64,000 bases of DNA from Caballeronia sp. dw_19 (GCF_018449515.1 NZ_JAAVUQ010000021.1:1-64000); one strand, 5' to 3'; shown: positions 53,465-62,814, numbered from the stretch's first letter. The notes: generated from the letters alone by a model not told the origin. Made by a program: numbers and translations.

Positions 53465-53827
53465 TTACTGAGAGTTGCCTGGCTGCGGCGCCACGGGACG
53501 CCAGCCGGACGGGCAGTCCTTCACATACGGGTAATACGCTTTCGATGCATCGCAGTAGTACCAGGAACCACCCTGCTGTCCGGAGGCATCGGCCGACGGC
53601 CCCGGACCCTGCGCTTGTCCCTGTTCGACATAGTTGACCGGTGGCGGTGCCGGTACAGCCACGACCGGAGGATAGGGGTAGTAATACGGAACAGGTGCAA
53701 CCGGATAGTAATAAGGCACACCCACGCCCACCCCAACAAAAACACGTGCAGCATTTGCCGGCCCGCAGAGATAGGCTGCGGCGGCTGCGACCGCCGCCAG
53801 CGGCAAGCAAGAATTCAGGCGTTTCAC
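53465..53827 (-). CDS. Exported Tyr/Pro-rich protein
   Basis: The 120-residue product starts at a GTG (53827) preceded by GGGAGAAAT. Signal peptide KRLNSCLPLAAVAAAAAYLCGPANA, then VFVGVGVGVPYYYPVAPVPYYYPYPP and C-terminal WYYCDASKAYYPYVKDCPSGWRPV with two Cys. That C-terminal block is common in small exported Burkholderiaceae proteins of unknown function. It is 25 bp upstream of the glycine-zipper lipoprotein on the same strand, so both may be one envelope operon. Confidence 0.8.
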   Translation of the reverse strand: MKRLNSCLPLAAVAAAAAYLCGPANAARVFVGVGVGVPYYYPVAPVPYYYPYPPVVAVPAPPPVNYVEQGQAQGPGPSADASGQQGGSWYYCDASKAYYPYVKDCPSGWRPVAPQPGNSQ

Positions 53828-54480
53828 GACATTTCTCCCAACCTGGTTTGACGACACGCTCCCCGATTCTTTACCGTAAGCAGTAAGCAGATATCGCACC
53901 GTCCCGCGATCTGCTGCATTAAAAGGAGCACACCTGAACGCTAATTCAGTTGACCACGAAGCGCCATTACAGACGTTACTCGCCATTTTTCCGATCGTTA
54001 CAAAACTGCAGTGAACGTGTCTATTAGAAAGAAAATTGACAGTATAAAGTAATATATTTTACGAGAATCGTTCGAAAATCGCCTGTAATTCCGGGCACTT
54101 GGCGGCGAATGCATGCATTCGCCCACGCGTTCCCGAAGCAGGGTCTCAGGATTGAAAACGATCAATTCGCCCGATAATTCCAGACGCAGTGTTGTTTACA
54201 TGAGACGCCGAATCGTCTTCAGGCACAAGAGCAGGTGTCTGTGAATAGTTGCTCGCGCAACCAGCGGTTATTCGCGAGCAAGTGTCGGTGCGAATGGCAA
54301 TGGAAGAGAGCGCGTTGACGCAACACCTGACGCGGCTGCAAGCGTAGCAGAACCGCAAGGCGACGTAGCGCCGCTGGAAAACGGTCACCGGCAGTGGCGC
54401 CACAAGGAAGCGGCGAGGTCGGATAAAAGCGCAAGCGCAGCAGCGGCCCGGGCCGCGCCATGATGCGGACCATCACGCCG
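53828..54480. other. Non-coding gap of 650 bp
   Basis: AT-rich around 53990-54080, otherwise mixed. I see no gene. It should carry the promoter of the exported-protein pair on the minus strand. Confidence 0.5.
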
Positions 54481-54519
54481 GCCCGTGGTCCGCGAACAAA
54501 TGAACCGCGGACCACGGGC
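54481..54519. repeat. 14-bp perfect inverted repeat after the anti-sigma gene
   Basis: GCCCGTGGTCCGCG (54481-54494) pairs with CGCGGACCACGGGC (54506-54519), loop 11 bases. It lies 20 bp beyond the anti-sigma stop and may end that transcript, although no T run follows. Confidence 0.7.
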
Positions 54520-54538
54520 TCAGGCCGTCCGCTTCCGG

Positions 54539-55234
54539 TTATTGCCGCGTTTCAGCTCTGATCGCTTCGGCGAACCGCTTGATGTAGACCGGCGATGCAT
54601 CGCTGATTGCCCAATACACCATGCCGTCCTGACGCCACTCGACCAGCGAGTAACCATCGTCGGATTGCGTGATCAGAGGCGTGGACGACGGCGCGCTTTT
54701 GCCAGCGCTTTTGCTACGATCATCAGGGTAGACGTACAAGTCGATCGGATGTTTCAGATACCGGTAGATCATGACGGCAACGGGGCGATGATCCACGTAA
54801 TCGAGCCGCCCGCCGACCAGCGGAAAGCCTTGCGCCTGGGGATCGACCACGGGCGGCGCATAGTCAATACGTCCATTGAACCAGGGCTTCACCGTGTGCT
54901 GGTCGCTCGACAGCACATCCATCGTGCGCGCCGACATCAGCGCCCGTACATGGCTTGAAACGATCTCCTGTTGCAGGTCAGCGCCTCGGGGCGGTTGCCG
55001 GGTCCAGAGCAGCGTCATGAAGACCAGCGAGCACAAGCCGATCCCCGCGATTCCCCCGCCGATGAACGGCAATCCCGCCATGCGCCACAACCCGTTCCAA
55101 GGCGATGGACTTTTCCTGGCCGTTTCTGCTTTCAACCGGGCTTGCACCTGCGCGCGCAAGGATTCAGGGGCCCGTTCATAAAGCGACCCGTCGCGCAGTT
55201 TCCCCGCGAGCGATGAGTTGGATTTAGTTTCCAC
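54539..55234 (-). CDS. Anti-sigma factor (membrane)
   Basis: The 231-residue protein has one transmembrane helix (GLPFIGGGIAGIGLCSLVFMTLLW, about 52-75) and a periplasmic domain (RALMSARTMDVLSSDQHTVKPWFNGRIDYAPP, FPLVGGRLDYVDHRPVAVMIYRYLKHPIDLYVYP) typical of anti-sigma factors of this ECF group. The cytosolic part is short and lacks the HxxxCxxC zinc motif. It overlaps the sigma gene by 11 nt, so the two are coupled. It should hold the sigma factor until an envelope signal arrives. Confidence 0.88.
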   Translation of the reverse strand: METKSNSSLAGKLRDGSLYERAPESLRAQVQARLKAETARKSPSPWNGLWRMAGLPFIGGGIAGIGLCSLVFMTLLWTRQPPRGADLQQEIVSSHVRALMSARTMDVLSSDQHTVKPWFNGRIDYAPPVVDPQAQGFPLVGGRLDYVDHRPVAVMIYRYLKHPIDLYVYPDDRSKSAGKSAPSSTPLITQSDDGYSLVEWRQDGMVYWAISDASPVYIKRFAEAIRAETRQ

Positions 55235-55832
55235 GCTTGGACTCCTCTGGACCGGCGGGTGGTGTTTTGACCAGGCGGATCGCCTGCTGTTCCGAGCCGC
55301 CCTGCGCCGCCCGTACAGCCGCGCACAACAGGCGGCGCGCGCGCGAAAGCCGTGACATGACTGTGCCCAGCGGGATGCCCGCCACGGCCGCTACGTCCCT
55401 GTAGCTCATGTCTTCCAGTTCACGCAAGACGATCACCTCACGATATTCAACCGGCAACGTAGCCAACGCCCGATGCACGAGTTCGGTCTCGTCCTGACGC
55501 ACCGCCAGCTTTTCCGGATCGTCGCCGCTTTCATCGGCCCAGCCGGGGAGTTGATCGTCGACGTTGAGCGAATCGTCGTAGGGCGTGGCATCCACACGGT
55601 TATGTTGCCTGCGCCATTCGGTGAACCACGTGTTGCGCACGATCGCCAGCAGCCAGGCGCGCGGATTGTCGCCCTCGTAACTATCGAAGAAACGGAAGGC
55701 TCTCAGGAAGGCTTCCTGCACGACGTCGTCGGCGTCCGTGGGATTGCCACTCAACCAGCGGGCAAGGTTATACGCCGCGTCCAGATGCGGCAGCATCACC
55801 GCATCGAAGCGATTCGGCGAGTGCTTCGCCAT
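55224..55832 (-). CDS. ECF sigma-70 factor
   Basis: The product has 202 residues from MAKHSPNRFDAVMLPHLD (site GGGAGAG). Region 2 is AAYNLARWLSGNPTDADDVVQEAFLRAFRFFDSYEGDNPRAWLLAIVRNTWFTEWRR; region 4 is LPVEYREVIVLRELEDMSYRDVAAVAGIPLGTVMSRLSRARRLL. It is divergent from a metallophosphoesterase/cupredoxin pair and likely drives that pair and itself from the 290-bp region between. Confidence 0.93.
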   Translation of the reverse strand: MAKHSPNRFDAVMLPHLDAAYNLARWLSGNPTDADDVVQEAFLRAFRFFDSYEGDNPRAWLLAIVRNTWFTEWRRQHNRVDATPYDDSLNVDDQLPGWADESGDDPEKLAVRQDETELVHRALATLPVEYREVIVLRELEDMSYRDVAAVAGIPLGTVMSRLSRARRLLCAAVRAAQGGSEQQAIRLVKTPPAGPEESKRGN

Positions 55833-56122
55833 CGGTACTCTCCCTGGCAAGCGGTGTTGCCGCGGAACCTGTGGAACGTGCAAAACGTGCGCCACACGCC
55901 GACGCGCACGACGGGTCGCCGGTCGGTCCGCAATACCGCAATTCAAGACGCCGGCTCTCGACTGTACTTACCGGTCAACTACCTGATTTATTCCCGATTA
56001 TGCGAGTTTGGCGAAAAAAATTGACCAGGAATAAAGCGCTGGACCTCTGAGTTTGATGGGCATGGGCCAATGCATAGCCACGTGCATACCCGTTTTGCAC
56101 ACCCATCCATCAGGAGCCGTTC

Positions 56123-57088
56123 ATGCCCGACCTCGACAAAAAAATCCTCCCGCCCGACCCCCTCACGAAACACGGCGCCAGACGGCGCACCGCACTGACG
56201 TGCATGGCATGGGCCGGTGCAGGCATGCTGTGGACCCTGAACGGCGGCGTGCCGGGATCAAAGCTGATAGGGGGCACCGCAGAGGCTGCCGAAATCGACC
56301 GTCATGCGTTCAGCTTCGTGCAGATCAGCGACAGTCATATTGGCTTCAGCAAGGACCCGAACCTTGATCCTGCCAGCACGCTGCAGGAAGCCGTCGACAA
56401 GATCCGCACTAGCTCGGAGAAGCCCAGGTTCATCATCCATACCGGCGACATCAGCCACCTGTCCAAGCCCGGCGAGTTCGACACCGCCACGCAGATCGTC
56501 CAGAGCGCCGGGCTCGATGTGCACTACGTACCGGGCGAACACGACGTGCTCGTCGATGACGGCGGTTCATATTTCGAGCGCTTCGCCAAACCCGCGGACC
56601 CCAAGTGGTACAGCTTCGATCAAGGCGGGGTGCATTTCGTCGGCTTGACCAACGTGCTGGATCTGCGTGGCGGCGGCCTGGGTTTTCTCGGCGACGAACA
56701 GCTAGCGTGGCTGAAGCAAGACCTGCACGCGCGCACGAGCAGCACGCCGCTGGTGGTGTTCGCGCATATCCCCCTCTGGTCTTTGTATCCGCAATGGGGC
56801 TGGGGCACCGACGACAGCGCGCAGGCGCTGAGCCTGATGAAGCGTTTCGGCTCGGTCACGGTGCTCAACGGCCATGTGCATCAGGTCGCACAAAAAGTTG
56901 AAGGTGAGATCAATTTTTACTCCGCGTTGTCGACCGCTTTTCCGCAACCCGCACCGGGCACGGCAGCAGGTCCCGGTCCGATGAAGGTCCCGGCGGACAC
57001 GCTACGCAAGATGCTCGGGGTGCGCACAGTCAACTATGTTCCAGGCAAAGCTGACCTGGCCATTGTCGATACGCGGCTCAGCGTATGA
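56123..57088 (+). CDS. Exported metallophosphoesterase
   Basis: The 321-residue protein has a twin-Arg-like leader (GARRRTALTCMAWAGAGMLW). All metallophosphoesterase motifs are present: QISDSHIGF, HTGDISH, PGEHD, FAHIPLW and NGHVHQ. It probably hydrolyses a phosphoester in the periplasm with two metal ions. CAGGAGCCGTTC precedes the ATG. Its stop overlaps the cupredoxin start (ATGA). In Burkholderiaceae this pair often accompanies an ECF sigma/anti-sigma pair, as here. Confidence 0.9.
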   Translation: MPDLDKKILPPDPLTKHGARRRTALTCMAWAGAGMLWTLNGGVPGSKLIGGTAEAAEIDRHAFSFVQISDSHIGFSKDPNLDPASTLQEAVDKIRTSSEKPRFIIHTGDISHLSKPGEFDTATQIVQSAGLDVHYVPGEHDVLVDDGGSYFERFAKPADPKWYSFDQGGVHFVGLTNVLDLRGGGLGFLGDEQLAWLKQDLHARTSSTPLVVFAHIPLWSLYPQWGWGTDDSAQALSLMKRFGSVTVLNGHVHQVAQKVEGEINFYSALSTAFPQPAPGTAAGPGPMKVPADTLRKMLGVRTVNYVPGKADLAIVDTRLSV

Positions 57089-57483
57089 GCGCCATCTTGA
57101 ACAAGCGGAGAACGATGATGTCTGATCTTCGGCGTGTATGGGTAGCGAAGACCGCCGCCAAAACGCTGGTCGCAGTATCCTTTGCAACGGCGCTGGTGGC
57201 TGCGCCCGCATTCGCCGCCGAGGCGAAGCCGGCGGCTATCGTTGTGATCGACAACTTCTCGTTTAGTCCTGCTCAGTTGTCCGTTTCAGCAGGGTCGACC
57301 GTGACCTGGGAGAACCATGACGACATGCCTCATACCATCGTCAACGATGCAACGCCGCGCGAATTCAAATCGGCGCCGCTAGATTCCGGGGAGCAGTTTT
57401 CACAGACGTTCCCGAAGCCCGGCACGTACAAGTATTTCTGTTCGATCCATCCGCACATGACGGGCACGATTGTTGTGAAATAG
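57085..57483 (+). CDS. Cupredoxin (amicyanin/plastocyanin-like) protein
   Basis: The 132-residue protein has signal peptide LVAVSFATALVAAPAFAAEA and one cupredoxin domain: DNFSFSPAQLSVSAGSTVTWENHDDMPHTIVN (first copper His) and GTYKYFCSIHPHMTGTIVV (Cys, His, Met ligands). A type 1 copper site is complete. It may carry electrons or copper in the periplasm. Start is either the ATG overlapping the upstream stop or MM at 57115; the first is shown. Confidence 0.9.
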   Translation: MSAILNKRRTMMSDLRRVWVAKTAAKTLVAVSFATALVAAPAFAAEAKPAAIVVIDNFSFSPAQLSVSAGSTVTWENHDDMPHTIVNDATPREFKSAPLDSGEQFSQTFPKPGTYKYFCSIHPHMTGTIVVK

Positions 57484-57499
57484 AAGGGACTACTACGGG

Positions 57500-58597
57500 C
57501 TATTGCTGCAGACCCAGCCGATACCACGTGACCTGCCGGTATGGTTCACCGGGGCGCACGATCACGCTTCCCGCGTCCGCCATGTTGACCTGGTTTGGGA
57601 ACGCGCCGGCCTGGAGACACAGGCCGGCGTGTTTGCCGTAACGCTGTCCGTGCCGTCCCACGATGCCATCCAGATGATTGCCGGTATAGAACTGCACGCC
57701 GGGGGCGTTGGTTCCCATTGTCAACTCGCGGCCACTGCCGGGGTCGTAGAGCCGTACCACGGGCTTGAGCGTTTTGCCGGTTTCGCCCACGACATAGCAA
57801 TGGTCGAAACCGCCAGCACGCGCGAGCTGATCGTGTGGCCAGTCGAGCCGTGCGCCGAGCGGAGCGCTTGCGCGGAAATCGAACGCATGGCCCGCGACCT
57901 GAGCGCGGCCTTCGGGGATCAGGGCGGCGTCGACTTCGAAGAACGTGTCGGCATCGATGGAGATGACATGGCCGCGGATATCGGCGGTTTCGTCGCCGGA
58001 CAGATTGAAGCAGGCGTGGTTCGTCAGGTTCAGTGGTGTAGGTGCATCCGATACGGCTTCATACGCGAGCGTCAAGGTGCCGTCGTCGTCGAGCGTATAG
58101 CGCAATGTGGTTGACACATTGCCTGGAAACCCCGCGTCGCCTTCTGGCGATTCATGCGTGAGGACCAGTGCGCCGTCCACTTCGCGGGCGTCCCACAGCG
58201 CCCGATGAAATCCTGCCGCGCCGCCATGCAGCAGGTTATCGCCCTCGTTGCGATCGAGCGAATAGGCAACGTTGTCGAGCGCGAAGCGGGCGTTCTCGAT
58301 GCGGTTTGCCCAGCGTCCGATCACCCCGCCCAGATAAGCATGGCCGGCGAAATATTCGGCGGGCGTGTCGTGACCCAGCAGGACATCTGCCACGCGTCCC
58401 GCGCGATCAGCGGTATTCCACGAGACCAGCGTTGCACCGAGATCGCTGATTGCGACGCGCATGCCGTGCACATTACGCAGCGTGAACAGGCGCGCAACAT
58501 CGCCGCCGGGTAACTCCCCCCAGCGTTCGACACTTACGCGCGCAGAGCCTGGGCGGAGAGGGGTGGGCATATCGGCGAAAATTTCGGCGAAACTCAT
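57500..58597 (-). CDS. galM: Aldose 1-epimerase (mutarotase)
   Basis: The 365-residue enzyme interconverts alpha and beta anomers of aldoses. Blocks: RNVHGMRVAISDLGATLVSWN, GGVIGRWANRIENARFAL, NLLHGGAAGFHRALWD (catalytic His), NLTNHACFNLSG (second His), and GVQFYTGNHLDG. It starts 12 bp after the xylR stop on the same strand, so it is probably co-expressed with xylR and serves xylose use. A second in-frame ATG lies nine codons in. Confidence 0.9.
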   Translation of the reverse strand: MSFAEIFADMPTPLRPGSARVSVERWGELPGGDVARLFTLRNVHGMRVAISDLGATLVSWNTADRAGRVADVLLGHDTPAEYFAGHAYLGGVIGRWANRIENARFALDNVAYSLDRNEGDNLLHGGAAGFHRALWDAREVDGALVLTHESPEGDAGFPGNVSTTLRYTLDDDGTLTLAYEAVSDAPTPLNLTNHACFNLSGDETADIRGHVISIDADTFFEVDAALIPEGRAQVAGHAFDFRASAPLGARLDWPHDQLARAGGFDHCYVVGETGKTLKPVVRLYDPGSGRELTMGTNAPGVQFYTGNHLDGIVGRHGQRYGKHAGLCLQAGAFPNQVNMADAGSVIVRPGEPYRQVTWYRLGLQQ

Positions 58598-58609
58598 GGA
58601 GGGCGGGGA

Positions 58610-59818
58610 TCAGCCGGGTTGTGCGCAGGGCGCGACCGCCAGGCGCTCCTGATATTCGCGCGGCGTACAGTCCAACTCGCGGCGGAACACGGCGTACATG
58701 TATTGCAGCGAAGTGAAACCGCAGCGGATGGCGACTTCGGCGCTGGATAGATCGTGACGAGCGAGGAGTTGCTTCGCGACATCGAGTTTGTGATTCAGTA
58801 TCTCCTGATGCACGGTGCAACCGAGTTCGCGGCGGAAGTGATCCTCCAGCGACGAGCGCGATACGCCCACGTAATCGGCCACTTGCTCGGTCTTGATGCC
58901 CTGGCATCCGTATTGGCGGATGTAATGGCGCGCACGCATGACATAGGGACTCGACACCGGTTGATGGCGAGTCGATTCGAGCACGTTGATGCCCACCGGC
59001 GGCACGAGGATGCGCCGGCCGTGAAAGCGCGCGCCGCCCAGCATCTGGTGCAGCAAATGAGCCGCTGTACGGCCCATTTCCTCGGTTCCCTGGATCACGG
59101 AGGAGAGCGGAATGCGGGTGAGCGAGCGGGTCAACGGATCGTTGTCTATGCCAATGATGGCCACTTGCTCAGGTACGGGAATACCGGAGATGAGGCACGC
59201 TTGCAGCAGATGCCGCGCGCGGGCATCGGTCACGGCGATCACGCCGACGGGCTTCGGCAAGCTCTCGAGCCATGAGGTCAGTTGTGCGCTTGCCTGGCTC
59301 CAGACCGGCGCGCTGGTCGGCAGGCCGCGATGGATATCTGCCTCCAGCCCATCGGCTGCGAGCAGCGCCTTGAAGGCCAGTTCACGCTCTTGTGCCCAGC
59401 GGTTTTCCGGTGCTTCAGGCAGGCTGTAAAGTGCGAAACGCTGCAAGCCCGCACCGATCAGATGCGTGTACGCAAGCGACATCAGCTTGGTGTTGTCGGT
59501 TGCGATATAGGGCAGCCTGGCTGGATAACATGTCGGGTCCGCATAAGACGAACCTACGGCGACCACGGGCAGTTGGGAATCTCCCAATGCTTCGGCCACT
59601 GCTGGATCGTCGAAATCCGCGATGATGCCGTCGCCTTCGAAGCGTTCAATGCCATTCAGCCGGCAGCGGAAATCCTCCTCCAGGAAGAGATCCCATGCGA
59701 CGCGCGTGGACAGCAAATAGTTGCCGATGCCGGTAATCACCTCGCGGTCATACACCTTGTTCGCGTTGAACAGCAGCGCGATCCGGTGTGAAGCCTGAGC
59801 GGTCTGTGGTCGTGTCAT
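58610..59818 (-). CDS. xylR: XylR, AraC-family xylose regulator
   Basis: The 402-residue protein has a LacI-like sugar-binding N-terminal domain (HRIALLFNANKVYDREVITGIGNYLLSTRVAWDLFLEEDF, GIIADFDDPAVAEAL, VAIIGIDNDPLTRSLTRIPLSSV) and a C-terminal AraC double helix-turn-helix (VADYVGVSRSSLEDHFRRELGCTVHQEI, SAEVAIRCGFTSLQYMYAVFRRELDCTPREYQ). This is the XylR architecture. CGGAGTTCG precedes the ATG. Divergent from xylA, with a large repeat element in between. It should activate xylA and xylFG when xylose binds. Confidence 0.94.
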   Translation of the reverse strand: MTRPQTAQASHRIALLFNANKVYDREVITGIGNYLLSTRVAWDLFLEEDFRCRLNGIERFEGDGIIADFDDPAVAEALGDSQLPVVAVGSSYADPTCYPARLPYIATDNTKLMSLAYTHLIGAGLQRFALYSLPEAPENRWAQERELAFKALLAADGLEADIHRGLPTSAPVWSQASAQLTSWLESLPKPVGVIAVTDARARHLLQACLISGIPVPEQVAIIGIDNDPLTRSLTRIPLSSVIQGTEEMGRTAAHLLHQMLGGARFHGRRILVPPVGINVLESTRHQPVSSPYVMRARHYIRQYGCQGIKTEQVADYVGVSRSSLEDHFRRELGCTVHQEILNHKLDVAKQLLARHDLSSAEVAIRCGFTSLQYMYAVFRRELDCTPREYQERLAVAPCAQPG

Positions 59819-60039
59819 CGAACTCCGTATGGATGCATGCCGCTGGCCGCGATATGTCCATCGTCTCTGTTGCGGCGCAATATGCGCCTGTTTTTTTACG
59901 GGGTCTTTTTAGCGTTTGCTGATTTTAGGCCCGCGCGCCGGGGAACCGCCAGCCTGATTTTCACTTAGTGGTGTTACGAAATTGGGCAGGGGTGTTCGTT
60001 CGCACTCGGGGTTTGGGCGTTGATTTTTTTGGGGGTATG

Positions 60040-61095
60040 GTGGGTTCTGGGGTTGGCGGTCGGGGTTAGTGCTGGGTTGGTCGGTTCCGGGGTTAGTGGT
60101 CGGTCGGGTTCATTGCCGGGTTGGTGCTTTCGGCCTTAGTGGTCTGCGAGAGTCGGATTTTCTCTTTATCACTATTAGCCACTGTGCGTGGCGGCACGTC
60201 ATTTCTTTGTCCAAAGCGACAAAGAAACGAAGCAAAGAAAGCGCTTTAACCGCGCTACCCTAAGTGTCCACAGCGTGCAGTTTCTATTCATAGGTGCCCC
60301 AAAAGCACGGTGCTCGCCAGAGCGAAGGATGTGTGAAACCCTCCTTCTCGCGAATCCTGACACGAACACGCTTCGCCCCGTACGCTCTCGGGCAAGCACA
60401 ATTGCTAAGGAACCCGCACTGCCTTACGGGTATTTACGGCTGCGGCTTTTTGACAGCTTAGCTCCTGGTCTGTGCGACCGTATTCATAGGCCACAGCTTC
60501 TTGCGTGTTTGTGTTTACTGCTTCAGTTTTTGTGAATTGGCTGCGCGTTCTGTACAGCTATTTTCGTCGGTCACGGCCGTCCGCATCTTTGCGGCTTCGT
60601 TTCCAGCAGGGTTGGCGACGAGGTTCGAGGCGCTTACACATTTGGTGTTTGGTCGTCCGCGGATAGCGCGGGGTGCTCCTTGGGCAGGTTCAATCACTGG
60701 TGGCGAAGCGTGTGGTTCCTTGGCAATGGTGCTTGCCCGAGAGCGTACGGGGCGAAGCGTGTTCGTGTCAGGATTCGCGAGAAGGAGGGGTTCACACATC
60801 CGTGGCTCTGGCGAGCACCGTGCTTTTGGGGCACCCATGAATGAAAACTGCACGCTGTGGACACTTAGGGTAGCGTGGTTTAAAAGCGTTTTCTTTGCTT
60901 CGTTTCTTTGTCGCTTTGGACAAAGAAATGACGTGCCGCCACGCACAGTGGCTAATAGTGATAAAGAGAAAATCCGACTCTCGCAGACCACTAACACCGA
61001 AAGCAGCAACCCGGCACTGACCCCGACCGCTAACCCAGAACCGACCACCCCGGCATTAACCCCGACCACTAACCCCCGGGAACCCACCACCCCAC
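60040..61095. repeat. Composite inverted-repeat element, copy 3
   Basis: Left arm about 60040-60385 (reverse), core about 60385-60740, right arm about 60740-61095 (forward). Arms match those of copy 2 closely. The core shares blocks with the copy-2 core (TTTACTGCTTCA, ATTTTCGT, CTTCGTTTC, CCGCGGATAGCGCGGGGTG), but in the opposite orientation. Both arms end outside in 39-bp-period units. The right side also carries an extra piece joining GGCGAAGCGTGTGG to TTCCTTGGCAATGG. Short frames inside are not credible genes. It sits between xylR and xylA. Confidence 0.9.
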
Positions 61096-61173
61096 CATAG
61101 CCCACCAAACCCCAAGTGCGAACGCCCCCCTCCCGCTAACCTCCAACCTCAAGAAACACCATAAGCGCTGGCG

Positions 61174-61187
61174 GATTTCGCAATTGC
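61174..61187 (+). promoter_or_regulatory. Candidate XylR site before xylA
   Basis: GATTTCGCAATTGC occurs here, 55 bp before xylA, and again at 62609-62622 before xylF. No other copy was noticed in the window. Confidence 0.5.
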
Positions 61188-61242
61188 CCGGTCCGCGACG
61201 ATGCTGGCAGCATGGTGACACATTAAAAAGAAGGAGACGCCC

Positions 61243-62559
61243 ATGTCATATTTCGAACATTTGCCCGCCGTGCGTTACGAAGGCCCCCAGTCGGATAACC
61301 CCTTTGCTTATCGCCATTACGACCCCGACAAACTGGTGCTCGGCAAGCGCATGGAAGATCACTTGCGGCTGGCCGTCTGCTACTGGCATACGTTCGTCTG
61401 GCCGGGCGTGGACATGTTCGGCCAAGGCACGTTTCACCGGCCGTGGCAGCAACCCGGCGACGCTATCGAACGCGCCCATCTGAAAGCCGACGCGGCGTTC
61501 GAATTCTTCTCGAAACTGGGCGCGCCGTATTACACCTTCCATGACACGGACGTGTCACCCGAAGGCGACAGCATCAAGCACTACGTCAACAACTTCAAAG
61601 GCGTCACGGACTATCTGGCGGCCAAGCAGGAAGAGACCGGCATCAAGCTGTTATGGGGTACGGCGAACCTGTTCTCGCACCCGCGCTACGCAGCAGGAGC
61701 CGCGACCAATCCAAACCCCGAAGTATTTGCGTTCGCAGCCACGCAGGTGTTCCAGGCACTTGAGGCCACGCATCGGCTTGGCGGCGAAAACTATGTGTTG
61801 TGGGGCGGTCGCGAAGGTTACGACACGCTGCTCAATACCGATCTCAAGCGCGAACGGGATCAGCTCGGACGTTTCCTCAACATGGTGGTGGAGCACAAAC
61901 ACAAGACGGGTTTCAAAGGCGCGTTGCTGATCGAGCCGAAACCGCAAGAACCGACCAAGCACCAGTACGACTACGACGTGGCGACAGTCCACGGTTTTCT
62001 CGCACAGTTCGGTTTGCAAAATGAAATCCGCGTAAACATTGAAGCGAATCATGCAACGCTCGCGGGACATTCATTCCACCATGAGATTGCGACGGCATAC
62101 GCGCTAGGCATCTTCGGCAGTGTCGATGCAAATCGCGGCGATCCGCAAAACGGCTGGGACACCGACCAGTTTCCGAACAGCGTTGAAGAGCTGACGCTGG
62201 CGCTGTATGAAATCCTGCGGCACGGCGGCTTCAGCACCGGTGGCATGAATTTCGATGCGAAGGTACGGCGCCAGAGCGTAGCGCCCGAAGACCTGTTCTT
62301 TGGGCACATAGGCGCGATCGACGTGATAGCGATTGCACTTGAACGGGCCGCCACGCTGGTCGAGAACGACAAGCTTGCCGAATTCAAGACGCAGCGTTAT
62401 GCAGGTTGGGACACGGAATTTGGCCGCAAGATACTCTCGGGCGGTTACTCTCTGGAGTCGCTGGCTATCGATGCGCTTGGACGTCGTGTTAACCCTCAGC
62501 ATGTGAGCGGACAACAGGAGCAGCTTGAAAATATCGTGAACAGGGCGATCTATAAGTGA
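61243..62559 (+). CDS. xylA: Xylose isomerase
   Basis: The 438-residue enzyme converts D-xylose to D-xylulose. Start behind AAGGAGACGCCC. YYTFHDTDVSPEGDS holds the catalytic His and Asp, LIEPKPQEPTKHQYDYD the metal Glu, VNIEANHATLAGHSFHHEI and GSVDANRGDPQNGWDTDQFP the remaining metal ligands. Length is that of class II enzymes. First gene of the xylose operon; xylF follows 255 bp later. Xylulokinase (xylB) is not in the window. Confidence 0.96.
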   Translation: MSYFEHLPAVRYEGPQSDNPFAYRHYDPDKLVLGKRMEDHLRLAVCYWHTFVWPGVDMFGQGTFHRPWQQPGDAIERAHLKADAAFEFFSKLGAPYYTFHDTDVSPEGDSIKHYVNNFKGVTDYLAAKQEETGIKLLWGTANLFSHPRYAAGAATNPNPEVFAFAATQVFQALEATHRLGGENYVLWGGREGYDTLLNTDLKRERDQLGRFLNMVVEHKHKTGFKGALLIEPKPQEPTKHQYDYDVATVHGFLAQFGLQNEIRVNIEANHATLAGHSFHHEIATAYALGIFGSVDANRGDPQNGWDTDQFPNSVEELTLALYEILRHGGFSTGGMNFDAKVRRQSVAPEDLFFGHIGAIDVIAIALERAATLVENDKLAEFKTQRYAGWDTEFGRKILSGGYSLESLAIDALGRRVNPQHVSGQQEQLENIVNRAIYK

Positions 62560-62608
62560 TGTGCTTATTCGCGGAAACCCGCATCGAAAATCATTAAGCG
62601 GCCCGGCT

Positions 62609-62622
62609 GATTTCGCAATTGC
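62609..62622 (+). promoter_or_regulatory. Candidate XylR site before xylF
   Basis: Second copy of GATTTCGCAATTGC, 192 bp before xylF in the xylA-xylF gap (62560-62814), which holds no gene. It suggests that xylFG has its own XylR-controlled promoter. Confidence 0.5.
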
Positions 62623-62814
62623 ATCCAAGGCGATCAAGGGCCCAAGCTAACGACAAAATAAAGAGACGACCCACCCGCAAAACCGACGACCGCGAACATC
62701 GATTCGCGGCGCAAGCAGTAGATTCCGCCGACGTCCCCTCTCTCGCACATGCGTTGTCCTGACCGGCCACGCAGGAAGACGCATCGGCTAGTCAACCATA
62801 AAAAGGAGTGAGAC

